Assembly (NCBI GenBank): GCA_003439945.1
Contig: QVRM01003977.1
Span: 62,001 to 126,000 of the forward strand
Reading direction: 5' to 3'
Length of the DNA stretch: 64,000 nt
Source: Dermanyssus gallinae
Taxonomy: Eukaryota > Arthropoda > Arachnida > Mesostigmata > Dermanyssidae
Part shown: positions 1 through 11,238 of the stretch, one piece after another
How positions within the stretch are numbered: position 1 is the first letter of the stretch
Layout of the letters: every line of letters begins with the position of its first letter
Made by a program: the position numbers and the translations under genes
Notes under the pieces: generated by a model
What the model saw: only the letters and a program-made list of their open reading frames with translations
Database searches by the model: none
Told to the model about the DNA's origin: nothing

Positions 1-472
1 ACTGAGATGCCAGGTAAAACAATATGAGATAAAATGTACCTGATAAGTCGTCGCAATTCTTTTGTGGTGTTTCTGCGAACGCCATTAGAATCGTGCACTT
101 TTCGCATAGGTTGAAGGCATCATTGCAGTGCCGCAAAAGATCTGCCCATTGCCGAAAACTATGCCAGTCGGAGGCCAGAAGAAACTATCGAAATCCAACA
201 AAAATTACCCTAGAAACCCCCAATTTCCAAACGGCGTGCACTCCAATTTGCTTTCCGGCTAGTCAACGACGCAACTCAAATCTCTAGTTTGCCACAGCAG
301 TTATTGCAAAACAAATACGAAATTAAATAATTTGCTAGGAATTTATTTTTGTGTTTTATTTGTCCAAATCTAAAAGCAACATTTTGAGTAGTTGTATTGT
401 CTCCATTTGAGCTAATAAACGCGAAATTATATTAAATAATAAAGATAATAAAACAAAAAAAAAGTAAAGTAA

Positions 473-487
<15 letters not shown>

Positions 488-519
<32 letters not shown>
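488..519. repeat. (TA)n microsatellite
   Basis: Uninterrupted AT dinucleotide run following an A-rich stretch. No gene is seen in the first 1.2 kb of the window. Confidence 0.9.
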
Positions 520-523
<4 letters not shown>

Positions 524-1274
524 TAAACCTGAACACTTTGTATAAAAAAGAGCATATGCGCGTTGATCGCAAACAAAGTTCGGCTTACTATATTTACAGG
601 GTGACCTATACAGCAACGACCATGAGTGAAACGCGCCTCAAAAGCCTCTATGCAGCAGACGTCAGCAACTCCTATACGGCAGAGTCACAATGCAGTATCA
701 GCTTCGTCGGTGAAAGGAGTTCGCGGAGCCATACAATCCAAGAAGCTCATGGCTTCCAGCATGTACCCTGGGCATACAGTCGGTGCACCAAAGCATGCCG
801 TCAACACCACAACCTCCATCGTGACCGAGTGGTTAATTTTCTTATTAACTTCTTCTTAATTAACTTAATGCTGCGAGCAGAACCGACAAATACGCTGAGC
901 ACTATACTCTTCATGAAGATCTCTACGAGAACATACGACGTGATGAAACGTATGATGTGTATGACGTGTACCTGCTACGCAAGCTCGATGTTCGACGTCA
1001 CAATCTAGCTGAAGGTGTTGTTATATTATGGTGCCGTTGTATAAAAGCGCTTACCCCACAAAAGTGCCAATAAAAAACAATATATCTCTATATATAACAT
1101 AGCAGCTTGGTTATTTTTGCTTAATCAAGGACTAGCTCAACCAATTGTAATTGAAACAAAAAATAAACGTACTCCCCTAGTATATCTGCTGCAACTAACT
1201 AGTGACTTTGCTGTATCGAAGTTGTGAGTTTGCACAAACACACCGACAACAACAGCACTTTAATATACTAAAAG

Positions 1275-1406
1275 TAAAGTTTTCGGGCTCAGCCAAGATT
1301 TAACGTCCACTGACCTGTTTTTCACATTGCTTCATTGACGGACCACCCTCCATAAATACAAATGCGCGACGGTGGGGCTCGAACCCGTGCACCTATGTGT
1401 CTCGAC
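1275..1406 (-). repeat. tRNA-derived SINE, family A, copy 1 (head-truncated)
   Basis: On the minus strand the copy holds a tRNA-like B box (GGTTCGAGCC type, here seen as ggctcgaacccg on plus) followed by the family body. The body includes the 'atgaagca(g)taatg' block and the 'gttaaatcttggctga' block and ends with 'cgaaaacttta'. Four further copies occur at 2.2, 29.7, 30.2 and 30.9 kb. This copy lacks most of the A-box half of the head. Confidence 0.75.
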
Positions 1407-2207
1407 ACTTCAATATACTGCTACATTGTTTACAGCAGATAAAAACAACTCTAAATGCAATTACAAATGCAGACAATACAAGTACTGGTCCGCCTTCTAA
1501 ATGTATGGATTCTGCTAAATTTGTATTTCTCTGCAGAGAAATAGAGAGAGAGAGCAATGAAGAGAGTGAAAGAGAGATCTATCGATCCGCGTAAGGGTAT
1601 GCGCGTTGGCCGCACATGATGAGTCAATGCGGGCCCTATCCTAAAACAGAAGATGGCTACGGCAACGTAAGCTGATGTTCCAGCCAAATGTTAGCGTCGA
1701 TCCAGCGTCGACTTTCACGCCAATTGTGTGACTTGTCGTTTCTCGTTCGGTGTGAAAAAACGTGAAACGAAACTCTGCGCATTGTTTGCGGAGTTCTCAT
1801 TGCGCCGCGTGTGTGATTGATTGACTGATTGATTGATTGACTGATTGGTCGGTCAGCCAGCCAGGGTCGCTTGGTCAGATCAAGCACAGCAAACCCGAAC
1901 CAGTTCAGAACGAGGACCTTTGCGGCCGCCACATCGCCTGATCATCATCATCAACATCGGCATTTCGTCTCCATTATCGAAGTCACCTGAGCAACAATTG
2001 ACCCGACCGACTAAGCAGATGGGTGGATGGTACCCACCCCCACCCCCCCCCTCAATAAACAACCGGTGATGAACCGACCCATCTTTGCATCTGTCCATCA
2101 TATCTGTGGGTTAATCGCTCGGTGGGTCGAGGGGGGCTCGGCGGCGGATTCAACTATTTGGTTGCTTGGTTGGTCGTTAATTCGTCTGTCTATATGTCTG
2201 TTTACCT

Positions 2208-2400
2208 TTCTGGGCTGACTCTCAGCCATGGGATTTAACGTCCATGGGAGTGCGTTTCATCTAATTGCTTCATAGACGGACGAATCGGTGCTCGGGGTCG
2301 AATATATACAAATCGGTGCAACGGGGGGCTCGAACCCGCGCACCTGCTATGTGTCTCCTCCGGTCGCGAGGCGCAGACGAATGCACCACCCACCACGCCA
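2208..2400 (-). repeat. tRNA-derived SINE, family A, copy 2
   Basis: Minus-strand copy with the tRNA-like head at the right (A-box region near 2390-2400, B box near 2325-2338) and the body running left to 2208. It shares long blocks with the copies at 29.7 and 30.2 kb, such as 'gcacctgctatgtgtctcct' on plus and the 'cttcatagacggacga' block. The chance open frames here on both strands are SINE translations and not genes. Confidence 0.8.
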
Positions 2401-2609
2401 ATGCACCACACGGAGCCACCATGTTGGTTTATCTGGCTGTCTGTGTTTAGCGCTTGTCGTTCACAGTCTGACGCCTTGTCCCTGTCCTGCGCTGATTGGT
2501 TTGTCCTCTGTTGATCTGTTGCGCCCCTGCTGCTATAGGCGGTGGCTCTAGCGGCGTTGTTTAGCAAGAACACAGAAGGCGAACGCCAAACGCGTGTGCG
2601 AAGAGATCT

Positions 2610-2631
2610 GGGGGGGGGGGGGGGAGGGGGG
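2610..2631 (+). repeat. G15 homopolymer plus G6
   Basis: Fifteen consecutive G, one A, then six G. It could form a G-quadruplex and is prone to length error in assembly. Confidence 0.9.
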
Positions 2632-2744
2632 CGCGCATCGACACACGGCTTTGCTCCACCGGCAGTTGCCTCCGTCGCTGCCACGTAGAGCAGCGCTTTG
2701 GCGCGCGATATGGCGTCAAAAGTGAGGGCGGCATTAGCAACAGG

Positions 2745-2790
2745 GGCGCCAGCAGCAGCAGCACCAGCAACAGCAGTGACAACAGCAGCA
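2745..2790 (+). repeat. short AGC/ACA trinucleotide run
   Basis: Degenerate (AGC)n/(ACA)n run, one of many CAG/CAA-type trinucleotide repeats in the window. Its open frames on both strands read Ala/Thr or Leu homopolymers and are not supported as genes. Confidence 0.6.
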
Positions 2791-3021
2791 GGGCCGGCGG
2801 CGCCAGTGTCGTCAGTAACACCAACAGCTTTACTAAGTCTAAGTCTGATAGTCCGCAGACGGGCGGCCAGGCAGGCATGCGGCGGCCAGACATTATCCGG
2901 CGCTTGCCGATCCTGATCTTGAGCTTTACCTGCTGGCGGCCGGGCAATGTTGTCATCGGCCGTTCTCACCGTTCTGCGAGTGGTTATTGATTGTTTTGTT
3001 TGTCAAACAGCCGCCAGGACC

Positions 3022-3115
3022 CCGAGAGAGAGAGAGAGAGAGAGAAAGGACGCCGGTGAATCTGTGTGTATATGTATCTGTGAGAGAGAGAGAGAGAGCG
3101 AGGAGGGAGAGAGTG
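3022..3115 (+). repeat. (GA)n microsatellite blocks
   Basis: Two GA dinucleotide runs (about 3022-3050 and 3082-3112) separated by unique sequence with TG-rich stretches. Confidence 0.75.
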
Positions 3116-3196
3116 TGTGACGCTTGGTGACGCAGCAAATGTATTCCGGCCAGAAAATATTTCATTCCAACCAATGTCTAAGACGAGCTAGCTACA

Positions 3197-3206
3197 TAAA
3201 TATATA

Positions 3207-3260
<54 letters not shown>
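3197..3260. repeat. (TA)n microsatellite
   Basis: AT dinucleotide run with two interruptions, followed directly by a purine-rich GAGA stretch. Confidence 0.9.
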
Positions 3261-3262
<2 letters not shown>

Positions 3263-3677
3263 TGGGGAGAGAGAGAAAGAGAGGGAGGGAGAAAGAGAGG
3301 CAGCTAAAAAATAGACAAATAGATACAAACAAACCGACAGTCTATGGACAGTCAGTCAGTTGGACATACAGACATATAGATAGGTGCACACACACACACA
3401 CTGATGGGATGCCGTGAATCAGCCGTGTTTTTCTTTGTGTGTGTGTGTGTATGCTATATACGGGTGGTATTATTAACAAGCGGTGGCGGTCTCTCGACCG
3501 GCCAAATGCTGTCAAATAATCCAGCAGTCTAGCAGCAGCAGCAGCAGATAGATCCTTAGCGCAGCTACGGAGCGTCGGGCGTAGATCATCCATCCGTGTG
3601 CAGTCGCAGCCATAGCTAAGCTAAGGCAGAACAAGCCACTGCTAACAGCTAACAACGGTGTCCATTCGGCCATACGC

Positions 3678-3770
3678 AGCAACAACAACAACAACAACAG
3701 CAACAACAAAACAACAACCACAACAGCAACAACAACGGCAACAACAACAACAGCTGCAGCAGCTGCAGCA
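3678..3770 (+). repeat. (CAA/CAG)n trinucleotide repeat
   Basis: Runs of AAC/CAA with CAG interruptions. Open frames here on the minus strand read poly-Leu, poly-Cys or poly-Val and depend only on the repeat. Confidence 0.85.
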
Positions 3771-4043
3771 GTAGGAACAGGTCGAACGAATCGGCGGTCG
3801 AAGGTCGCAGTGCGCAACAGTTTGTGGCCCGTTGTTTGTTCCAATTCGTGGCCAATAAAGCTGTCAGTTGTTCGACGAATCACGGCGACACAGAAATATC
3901 GTCATAAACACGTCATGTTCCTGTAGCTCACGAGCAACTGCACATTTCTAGCTTTTTTGTTGGCTTCAATTGTTAGTACTCTTGTTGGACACGTTCTCGC
4001 TCACTCTTCTTCTTTCACCCTCTCTCTTACTATATTTCTTTAG

Positions 4044-4154
<111 letters not shown>

Positions 4155-4313
4155 CAGTAAGCATGTCAATTGTTTGCTTCAGCCAGCCAGATATGCAAAA
4201 TAAATGTTGCTTAGAAAATTTGAGAAATACATTCGACCGGCAAATAGTTTTATAGACTAACTAATGCTGTTGCTATTTTGTCATATGCGATACAAATAAT
4301 TATTTAAAAAACT

Positions 4314-4317
<4 letters not shown>

Positions 4318-4385
<68 letters not shown>
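4318..4385. repeat. (TA)n microsatellite
   Basis: Pure AT dinucleotide run just beyond the 3' end of the gene at 4531-4911. Confidence 0.95.
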
Positions 4386-4388
<3 letters not shown>

Positions 4389-4456
4389 AAGCTGATACAT
4401 TTCTGCTTTGTTTTCGTTAATTCGTTGGTTTAAAAGTGCCTTTTGGCCCTCGAGTG

Positions 4457-4462
4457 TTTATT
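4457..4462 (-). terminator. polyadenylation signal AATAAA
   Basis: TTTATT on plus reads AATAAA on minus, about 70 bases after the stop codon of the gene ending at 4531. The spacing suits a short 3' UTR and supports that gene being real. Confidence 0.65.
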
Positions 4463-4530
4463 TATATCTATATTATCAGTAATATTAATTAGAGAATTAC
4501 TTAGACTTTGGCTATTAGAAAGGGCTAATT

Positions 4531-4911
4531 CTACTCGGTAGCAACAGGAGTCTTCTCTGCCTCAGCCCGCTTCGCAGCGCACTCGGCCGACTTCTTCTGA
4601 AGTTCCTCGTAGGCGGCGTTGATGACCTTGCCAACGAATCCCTTTTCGGCTTCGTCAACCTCGGCTTGGGCGGCAGTGGCCAAGAACCTCTTCTCCTCCT
4701 CCTCAGTTTTCTCCTTAGGGCACTCACCCATGGCCTTGATCTCTTCGTAGCACTTCTTGAAGTACTCTTCTAGCTTGGCGGTGGCTGCCTCACTAAGGCC
4801 CATCGTTATTGCCGTTTCCTTCATGATCTTCGTGCCCATCTCGGCAATCTTCTCGAACGCGCAGGTGGCAACTTCGCTCGATATGTTGGCGGTTTGGAGG
4901 TTGACGACGAT
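4531..4911 (-). CDS. terminal exon of a small helical, acidic, Cys-containing protein (partial, unknown function)
   Basis: I do not recognise the family. The open frame runs from a splice acceptor (…tatatag, AG at 4912-4913) through 126 codons to TAG at 4531-4533. The first in-frame Met lies 24 codons in, at 4839, but the frame before it is just as coding-like ([20 protein letters not shown]…), so I take this as the last exon of a longer gene whose upstream exons are not visible. The encoded segment is rich in Lys, Glu and Ala, has four cysteines and no repeats, and should form several amphipathic helices; it ends in a [13 protein letters not shown] tail. GC content and codon use stand out from the AT-rich flanks. 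An AATAAA lies ~70 bases downstream. A small secreted helical-bundle protein would fit the cysteines, but no signal peptide exon was found. Confidence 0.7.
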   Translation of the reverse strand: MVVNLQTANISSEVATCAFEKIAEMGTKIMKETAITMGLSEAATAKLEEYFKKCYEEIKAMGECPKEKTEEEEKRFLATAAQAEVDEAEKGFVGKVINAAYEELQKKSAECAAKRAEAEKTPVATE

Positions 4912-4912
4912 C

Positions 4913-5047
<135 letters not shown>

Positions 5048-5404
5048 ATATGTGGGCACATCAACGTTCAACTGTGCTAATTCTGGGTTAGAGAACTTGT
5101 AACTAAATTTTGCCCGGAGACAATAGTTCACTGCAAAGTGCTAACATATTAAAAGAGTAATAAAAATAAATGCTGCATTTATTAAATGTTCACATTAGCG
5201 TTAGTTAAATACTAGAGTAGATTTGGTGGCTAACTTACTGTTAGTTTGTATGCATCTGTAAGCTATATGCCATTGTTTGCTGTATCGAGCCACTCGCGTC
5301 AATTACTTCTCTATTGCGAGCGCAAACCTACTCACTACGTTTATATCGACATATATATCATGATGATGTCTGTGGAGCGCATATGCAGCAGGCTGCAACT
5401 GCAG

Positions 5405-5785
5405 TAATGAAAGAGAAAGTCGACCTCGGCAGGCACAGAAGAGAGCGGATTACGCTCACGACATCAACGTATGACAAAGCGTCTAATCAAACGGGTTCAC
5501 AAGTGTTGAGACAAGCACGCCGTACCGGGAACTCGTGAGTGACCTCGGCCATATGTTACGTTAGGCGCTCATCACTGCCACTAATGGCTAGATGATGTAC
5601 TGTTCTATGGATATCTGGACCACTAAAGAGTAAAGCTTAAGGAGGGAGGTATGTTTAGTGGATAAGCGTTTTGACGGACCAACATCCAACCGGTGGGGTC
5701 GAGTCCCACACGGCCCAAAATGAGAAACACGCCCCATTTGTAACAACAGTGCGTAACTGCATTCACCCTCATCCATTTAGAATAG
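5405..5785 (+). repeat. dispersed ~380 bp repeat, family C, copy 1
   Basis: Aligns by eye, inverted, with 20472-20835. Shared blocks include 'aatcaaacgggttc', 'gtgagtgacctcggccatat', 'gtactgttctatg', 'tcaacatccaaccg' and 'gcgtaactgcattcaccctc'. A B-box-like 'gggtcgagtc' lies at 5697-5706, so a tRNA-related SINE or a MITE is possible. No convincing open frame. Confidence 0.7.
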
Positions 5786-5811
5786 AACGGCGCCTTTGCC
5801 AAACGAAAATA

Positions 5812-6052
5812 TATATATATATATTTGTTTATTTATTTGGGGGGTTGGATGGTAATGCACCATCTCTTTTCATTAGGACATCTGTGCTCCCCGTTTTTTT
5901 TCAATCATGGGCAAATTTTAATCCACACCAGCATTCACTTTGTTTTAAATTGGGAACGATAAAGACCAATTTAGGAGTGGCCGGTCTGGGTCTCGAACCC
6001 AGGCCTCCCGAATGCAAAGCAAAGGCTTTCGCCACTAAGCAATCTTGCTCGG
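5812..6052 (-). repeat. tRNA-derived SINE, family B
   Basis: On minus, a tRNA-like head (6052 to about 5978) has an A-box-like 'gcttagtggcgaaagc', a 'tttgcat' loop like an Ala anticodon loop (TGC), and a perfect T-arm of the form CTGGG-TTCGAGA-CCCAG. The 3' half of the anticodon stem does not pair, so this is a SINE head and not a functional tRNA. The body runs left and ends in an AAT-rich tail (…aaataaataaacaaatatata). Only one copy was found in the window. Confidence 0.7.
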
Positions 6053-6059
6053 TAATTAA

Positions 6060-7800
6060 AAGTGTACAAGTGATGCATTTCTCTGTAAATTACGCTACAA
6101 TATAAAACAAGTATAACTAGTCATATGCTATGTTAATTATATTCATATTCATTTACACGTATAGTATTAGGACAACATTGAGAACGATTCGTGGTCAGGC
6201 TGCGCGTGATCGGCTGAGTATGGTGGGTGTACCAAAGCTACCCACTGTATCCGTTTAATGGTATCGGGAATGGGACGCCCTTTCTACGTACGGGCTAGCT
6301 GTTGTTGTCAAACGCATAGGATATTCTTACGCTCTATCATTCTTTTTTAGATTAAAAACCTGCTAGACACATACAGAATTGTAATGTAGTGATAGGTTAT
6401 TAATACTCACTGGGTGAAATAAATAATCCATTTCGTAAGCCAAAATTTTACTATACGAACTGTCACAGATTAGAGCTTGATTTTCTCAATATAGAAATCC
6501 ATCTCGAATGCATACGGGATTGGTTCTAATAAAAAATATAATTCAGTTGCGTTTGGTGTAGCCTTTTTCACAAATATCCATTTATAACAAATACAGGTTC
6601 TTTGGCGAGCTGACACCACTGCCGCTAATACAAAGGCTACACTCAATAGATAATGTTACATAATGTAGAGTTATGCGAACGGATTTAGATACATTTTTAG
6701 TTGTCCGGACAAGTGAAGCAACATTATATTAATAAGTATATAAAAAAAAGTGTCAAAGAGATTTTATAAAAGCTGGAAACAAACAGCAGAGAAGTCTATA
6801 GCGGCATAGTCACACCACACAAGTGCATAAACGTGTCTGGCTGAAAATATCGCCGCTATGTCCGACAGTGTAGAACAATGTCCAGAAATATCGGTTCGGT
6901 GACGTTCCAACGACTAGAATTTTCGCTTACCTCAAATCGGTTTATTTTGAGGTCAGATCTAGCAACGTATCCGTGTGAGGTTAAGCCTGCGGACCATCAC
7001 AGCGCAGGCTTGGAAGCCAGTCGGGCTTCCAAGGCGATGTGGTGTTATGCGAAAAATTATCTTCTTTCCGACCAATCCCATTTCAATCGAAACTATGTAA
7101 CTGAACTAAACTGGGCATTTGGGAAACCGAGAGCGCTTACGTGATTTTCGAAGAGGCGTTACAGGTGTCACATGTGAGACTTGGATTCAGCTTAGGTTTT
7201 AAGAGAATCATTGGAATCATGGAATGTTTGCTTACTTGACGTATAGATAGCCAATATTGAACAGCGAGTGTTATTGCAGCCCCAACCTTTATTGACTTTG
7301 GCCGAGTTTGGACGGAGTCGATTCGAGTGATCTCTGTTTCTTACAAGAAGGTATCACAAGCTACACAGCTGGTAAAACAATTGAGCTTCTAGGGACGAAG
7401 TGTCTCAAAAATGGCACATCTACTGGCCTTGAAGATTTTGCGATGTATCGCCGTAAGACGTTTTATAGGAGGGGTTTTTGGAAAGCAAAGTGTACTCTAG
7501 TAAACAGAGAATCACGACCAATAGCGACCTAAACACCAACATTGAAACATGCGTAGATATAACTGAGCCTGACATATGTATTTTTTTTTGAATAAAAAAC
7601 AGTTCTGCATACAATTTGTAAAAACGAGCTTTGTAAAAATATTATATCCGCGAGGTGGCGACCAAAAAAGTCGCCACCTCACAGATAAAATGCTTCATCG
7701 GAAATCGAATTATACCTGTAATTAAATAGGGAAAGAAAAACGTAATGATTTTTCTTTCAGTCTTGCTTTTAGTTTACTTTAAACATATCCGATTATGTTG
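6060..7800. other. intergenic, no supported gene
   Basis: AT-rich sequence with only short open frames (up to ~90 codons) that lack composition bias, repeats or recognisable motifs. Nothing here can be supported as a gene or RNA. Confidence 0.5.
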
Positions 7801-7804
7801 CGAA

Positions 7805-7808
<4 letters not shown>

Positions 7809-7843
<35 letters not shown>
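7809..7843. repeat. (TA)n microsatellite abutting MITE
   Basis: AT run ending exactly at the left terminus of the fold-back element; its last TA serves as the target duplication. Confidence 0.9.
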
Positions 7844-7849
<6 letters not shown>

Positions 7850-8314
7850 CATTCATATTGTTGTGCACGCCTTTCGAGGTTTGATAGAACTCGGCAAGAA
7901 AATAAGTTTTCCCTATGGAGGGAAGACGTGGAAACGTCTTGTTTAGGAGAGAGAGAGTGAAGTTTATAAACGTAGTTTTTCTGCCTATTTTTTCCTACAT
8001 AGTTGTGCGAAATCTCTGTTTGCGGGAGAACCAGTCAACGCATGAAGGAACCGATTACACCGGCGTGTTCGGAGGAAAATTCTGCACAACGGAAGACACT
8101 TCACTAGCTTGTGTAGCAAAAAACTATGGTTCTCCCGCAAAACGGAGATTTCGCACAACTATGTCGGGAAAAAAGGCAGAAAAACTACTTTTATAAACTT
8201 CACTCTCTCTCCTAAACAAGACGTTTCCACGTCTTCCCTCCATAGGGAAAACTTATTTTCTTGCCGAGTTCTATCAAACCTCGAAATGCGTGCACAACAA
8301 TATGAATGACCCTG
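7844..8314. mobile_element. fold-back MITE (Tc1/mariner-type ends)
   Basis: A 471 bp element made almost wholly of a long inverted repeat. The left arm 7844-8033 and right arm 8126-8314 (~190 bp each, near-perfect complements by eye) flank a ~90 bp non-palindromic centre. The outer ends read TAGGGTCATTCATATTG on the left and, reversed, CAGGGTCATTCATATTG on the right. TA lies directly outside both ends (7842-7843, 8315-8316). CAGGGTCATTC-type termini with a TA duplication fit the Tc1/mariner superfamily. It has no transposase frame, so it is non-autonomous. Transcripts would fold into a ~190 bp hairpin. Confidence 0.85.
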
Positions 8315-8589
8315 TATACATATGCAGCTGCATGTGTTTGTATGCGTGTACGAGCCGAGTAACTGGTTGGGGGGCGTATGCTGTGACGATGACAACGATG
8401 ATGATGATCATGATTATCGCGGGTGGTGCTAAACTCACGTGTGGCCACGGTCGCCCGCTGTCAACGTGCCAACCAGCAACGTTACCAGCGTTGATGTCAG
8501 CCTGGCCATTGGCTCTCGGTTTGTCTGGCTGTGTGTCTGTCTGTCTAACTGTTGGTCTGTCTATCTGGTTATCTATCTGGTGCTGTGGT

Positions 8590-8626
8590 GGTGGTAGTGG
8601 TGGGGTCTGATGATGATGATGATGAT
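8590..8626 (+). repeat. (GGT)n and (GAT)n short repeats
   Basis: Short GTGGTG and GATGAT runs; similar (GGT)n tracts recur at 8734-8790. They create spurious poly-Val and poly-Thr frames. Confidence 0.6.
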
Positions 8627-8937
8627 GGCTCTGTTGTCTTAGCGTCTGATGGCTGATGCCACCCTACCGACGGGCCGACCCATCGACCAAGTAGCGCAGC
8701 GTCTGTCACTCGCAGTGCAAATCGCAGTAATCGTGGTAGTGGTAGTGGTTGTGGCGGTGGCGGTGGTAGTGGTTGTGGCGGTGGTGGTGAAGATGAAGTC
8801 GGTGGGTGTGGGAGATGAGTACTGGAAGTTACCGCTGCCGCCCGGCAAATGAACGTTGATGAACGTTAACAACCGCAACCGCCGCCGCCGCATAGTCTTT
8901 GGCGTGTTCCTTCCAGCGGCACCCGTACGGGAGGACA

Positions 8938-9055
8938 TCAGCAGCAGCACCAGCACCAGCAGCAGCAACAACGGCAACAACAATAGCAACAACAACAACA
9001 ACAGCGACGGCAGCAACAGCAGCAGCAACAACAACAACAACAACAACAACAACAG
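8938..9055 (+). repeat. (CAG/CAA)n trinucleotide repeat
   Basis: Imperfect CAG then CAA repeat over ~118 bp; poly-Asn, poly-Thr and poly-Ser frames on plus and poly-Leu on minus are repeat artefacts. Confidence 0.9.
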
Positions 9056-9534
9056 GCACGCAAAGCAACTGTTTCATAGCTCCATCAGCGCGATGGTGGC
9101 AGTAGTCAGATGGCCAAATCGGATGGACGGTCACACGAAATGCTCACAACTGTTGTTTACTCTTCGAACGGCTCAATGAGTTCAATATAGTATAGGCGCA
9201 TTGATGCGTGTGTGTGTATACATATACATACATACATTCATGTGTACATACATACAGACATATACACGCTCACATAAATTCATAGACCCATATATACATT
9301 CACACACACACACAGTTAGATGAAGATTGCCAATACTCTTCAATTGCGCGCCCTTTGTTTGACTTTACTTTTACTGACGTTTAGGCGTCTGCCCGCCGCG
9401 TTGGCTAGCGGCAGAGGAGGCAGCACGCACATACGAAAAACGCCTCCACAGGTTGCCGATCGTCTAGTTGTATTCACCGTCACAGTTAGACGACTGTACG
9501 TTCCTGTAAACTGAGTGACTAACAATGTGTTGCA

Positions 9535-9668
9535 TATATATATATATATATATATACATACATTTTGCATAGTTAATTTATATATATATATATATATACA
9601 TACATTTTGCATAGTTAATTTATATATATATATATATATATATATCTATATACATATATATATATATA
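9535..9668. repeat. compound (TA)n with a duplicated 25 bp unit
   Basis: Three TA runs, with the unit 'catacattttgcatagttaatt' occurring twice (about 9556 and 9599) between them. Confidence 0.8.
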
Positions 9669-9800
9669 TGTAATTACAAAAACAGCGTTTGTAGTAGAAT
9701 GCGGGACACGCTTACACATCCGTTGAGTAAGGGTCGGCTTGAAATAGTAAGACAACCTGCATTACCACTAGCATTACCGAGCTATCTATCAGCGCTATGG

Positions 9801-9849
9801 GATTCTCTCGTAAGCGGACTGGCCTGCGATTCTCTCGTAAGCGGACTGG
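9801..9849 (+). repeat. 27 bp tandem repeat, ~1.8 copies
   Basis: The unit starting gattctctcgtaagcggact is repeated exactly with a 27 bp period. Confidence 0.85.
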
Positions 9850-9918
9850 GCCCCTTTATCCCTCGCCCCTCAGCCATACCACACAAAGTTATGGAACTGC
9901 AGTGCAGAGGACTTGAGT

Positions 9919-9976
9919 ACTCTAGATCTCCTCTCTCATCTAGGGCAAACGCCAGATAAGATAGGAGATCTAGAGT
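9919..9976. repeat. 14 bp perfect inverted repeat, 30 nt loop
   Basis: ACTCTAGATCTCCT (9919-9932) and AGGAGATCTAGAGT (9963-9976) are exact reverse complements. No gene or terminator context explains it. Confidence 0.8.
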
Positions 9977-10119
9977 CAGACTCCACTAACTACTGGAAGT
10001 CACTAGACCCTTTAAATTTCGACGTCATAGGCGTTGGAAGGTATGCCCTATATCACCATCAAGCTACCTCGGATGTTTATCAGCAGCTAAAGGTAATTTC
10101 GGTTAACGCTGGCTAGAGG

Positions 10120-11165
10120 CGCTACCTTCGACAAATACATACTCGCGCGATAATGGATGCTACACAGATTTCTCTAGATTTTTCCAGATGCCGACGTTAG
10201 AGCCCACACTTTAAGTCTGTTGAACAACTTGGGAACTACAATGGAACGGGGCCGAGATGTTCGCTTTATCGGGGACCCAGCCGATGAGCAAGCTCAAAAT
10301 TATAGTTCTTGATATTAGCAACGTATCTTTGGCGACAATGTAGAACAAACATTCGAAGGTTCAGGTAAGGACTATTTTCCTTACGTCAGGAACATAGTTG
10401 CGTTTTATGCGGAGCAAGAGTCTCAGAATGGGGTTTGCATTGTCTGGCTTGCAACAAAAACTCCAGGAGGTACAAAACAGTTAAGCCGGTTAAGCCGAAC
10501 TATCGCAAAAGGCTTCCAATTAGCCGAAGTAATTAAACGAGAAACATGTTGATACCGGCGGCTATCAAGAGCAGGTTGAGACTTTCGTAGCGGTATTTAC
10601 TTCCTGAGAAAAACTTTTCGCTTGGCTTTACAGCATCGCATGCCTTAACTGTCCTGTGCTCTATGGACTGGTCGTTTGGAGAGAGTTCTCCACAGGCTTT
10701 TTTGAGAAGGGACTAACTGGAAAATCGGGTTTGCATACACAAACACCACGGCAGGAGAGCTCAATGTGGTCCGGTAGTGGGAAGGCTCCAACCTATTGAA
10801 AACCAGTCATGTCATGTCCCCATCCCCACACTCAACTGGGAACTGCGCAAGCAATACTTTAAACAATTGAGGGGGTGAATAGTAGCGGCCCTTATCGTAG
10901 CTGCCCTGGAGGGCAGCACGGGGCCTTGTCAAGTAAAATCGATTATTCTCTTCTTTGGCGTGCATAACACGTTCGATTGTACGAGCTATAAGGTTCCAGT
11001 CATCAAGTGAGTTCATAAGAAGATGTTATCTTTCTCCACAGGCTACCAGTGTGGATAATACAATATGTACAGGAGTTGGTAAGAATGCTCGCAGGCAAGG
11101 TCAGAAAGCTTAAATAATTAATAAATCATTGGAATATAGATGCATACATATTTAAACAATAATTG

Positions 11166-11238
<73 letters not shown>

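Noticed and set aside
5978..6052. A functional tRNA-Ala gene (minus)
   Set aside because: The T-arm is perfect and the anticodon loop looks right, but the 3' half of the anticodon stem does not pair and the head is fused to a SINE body.
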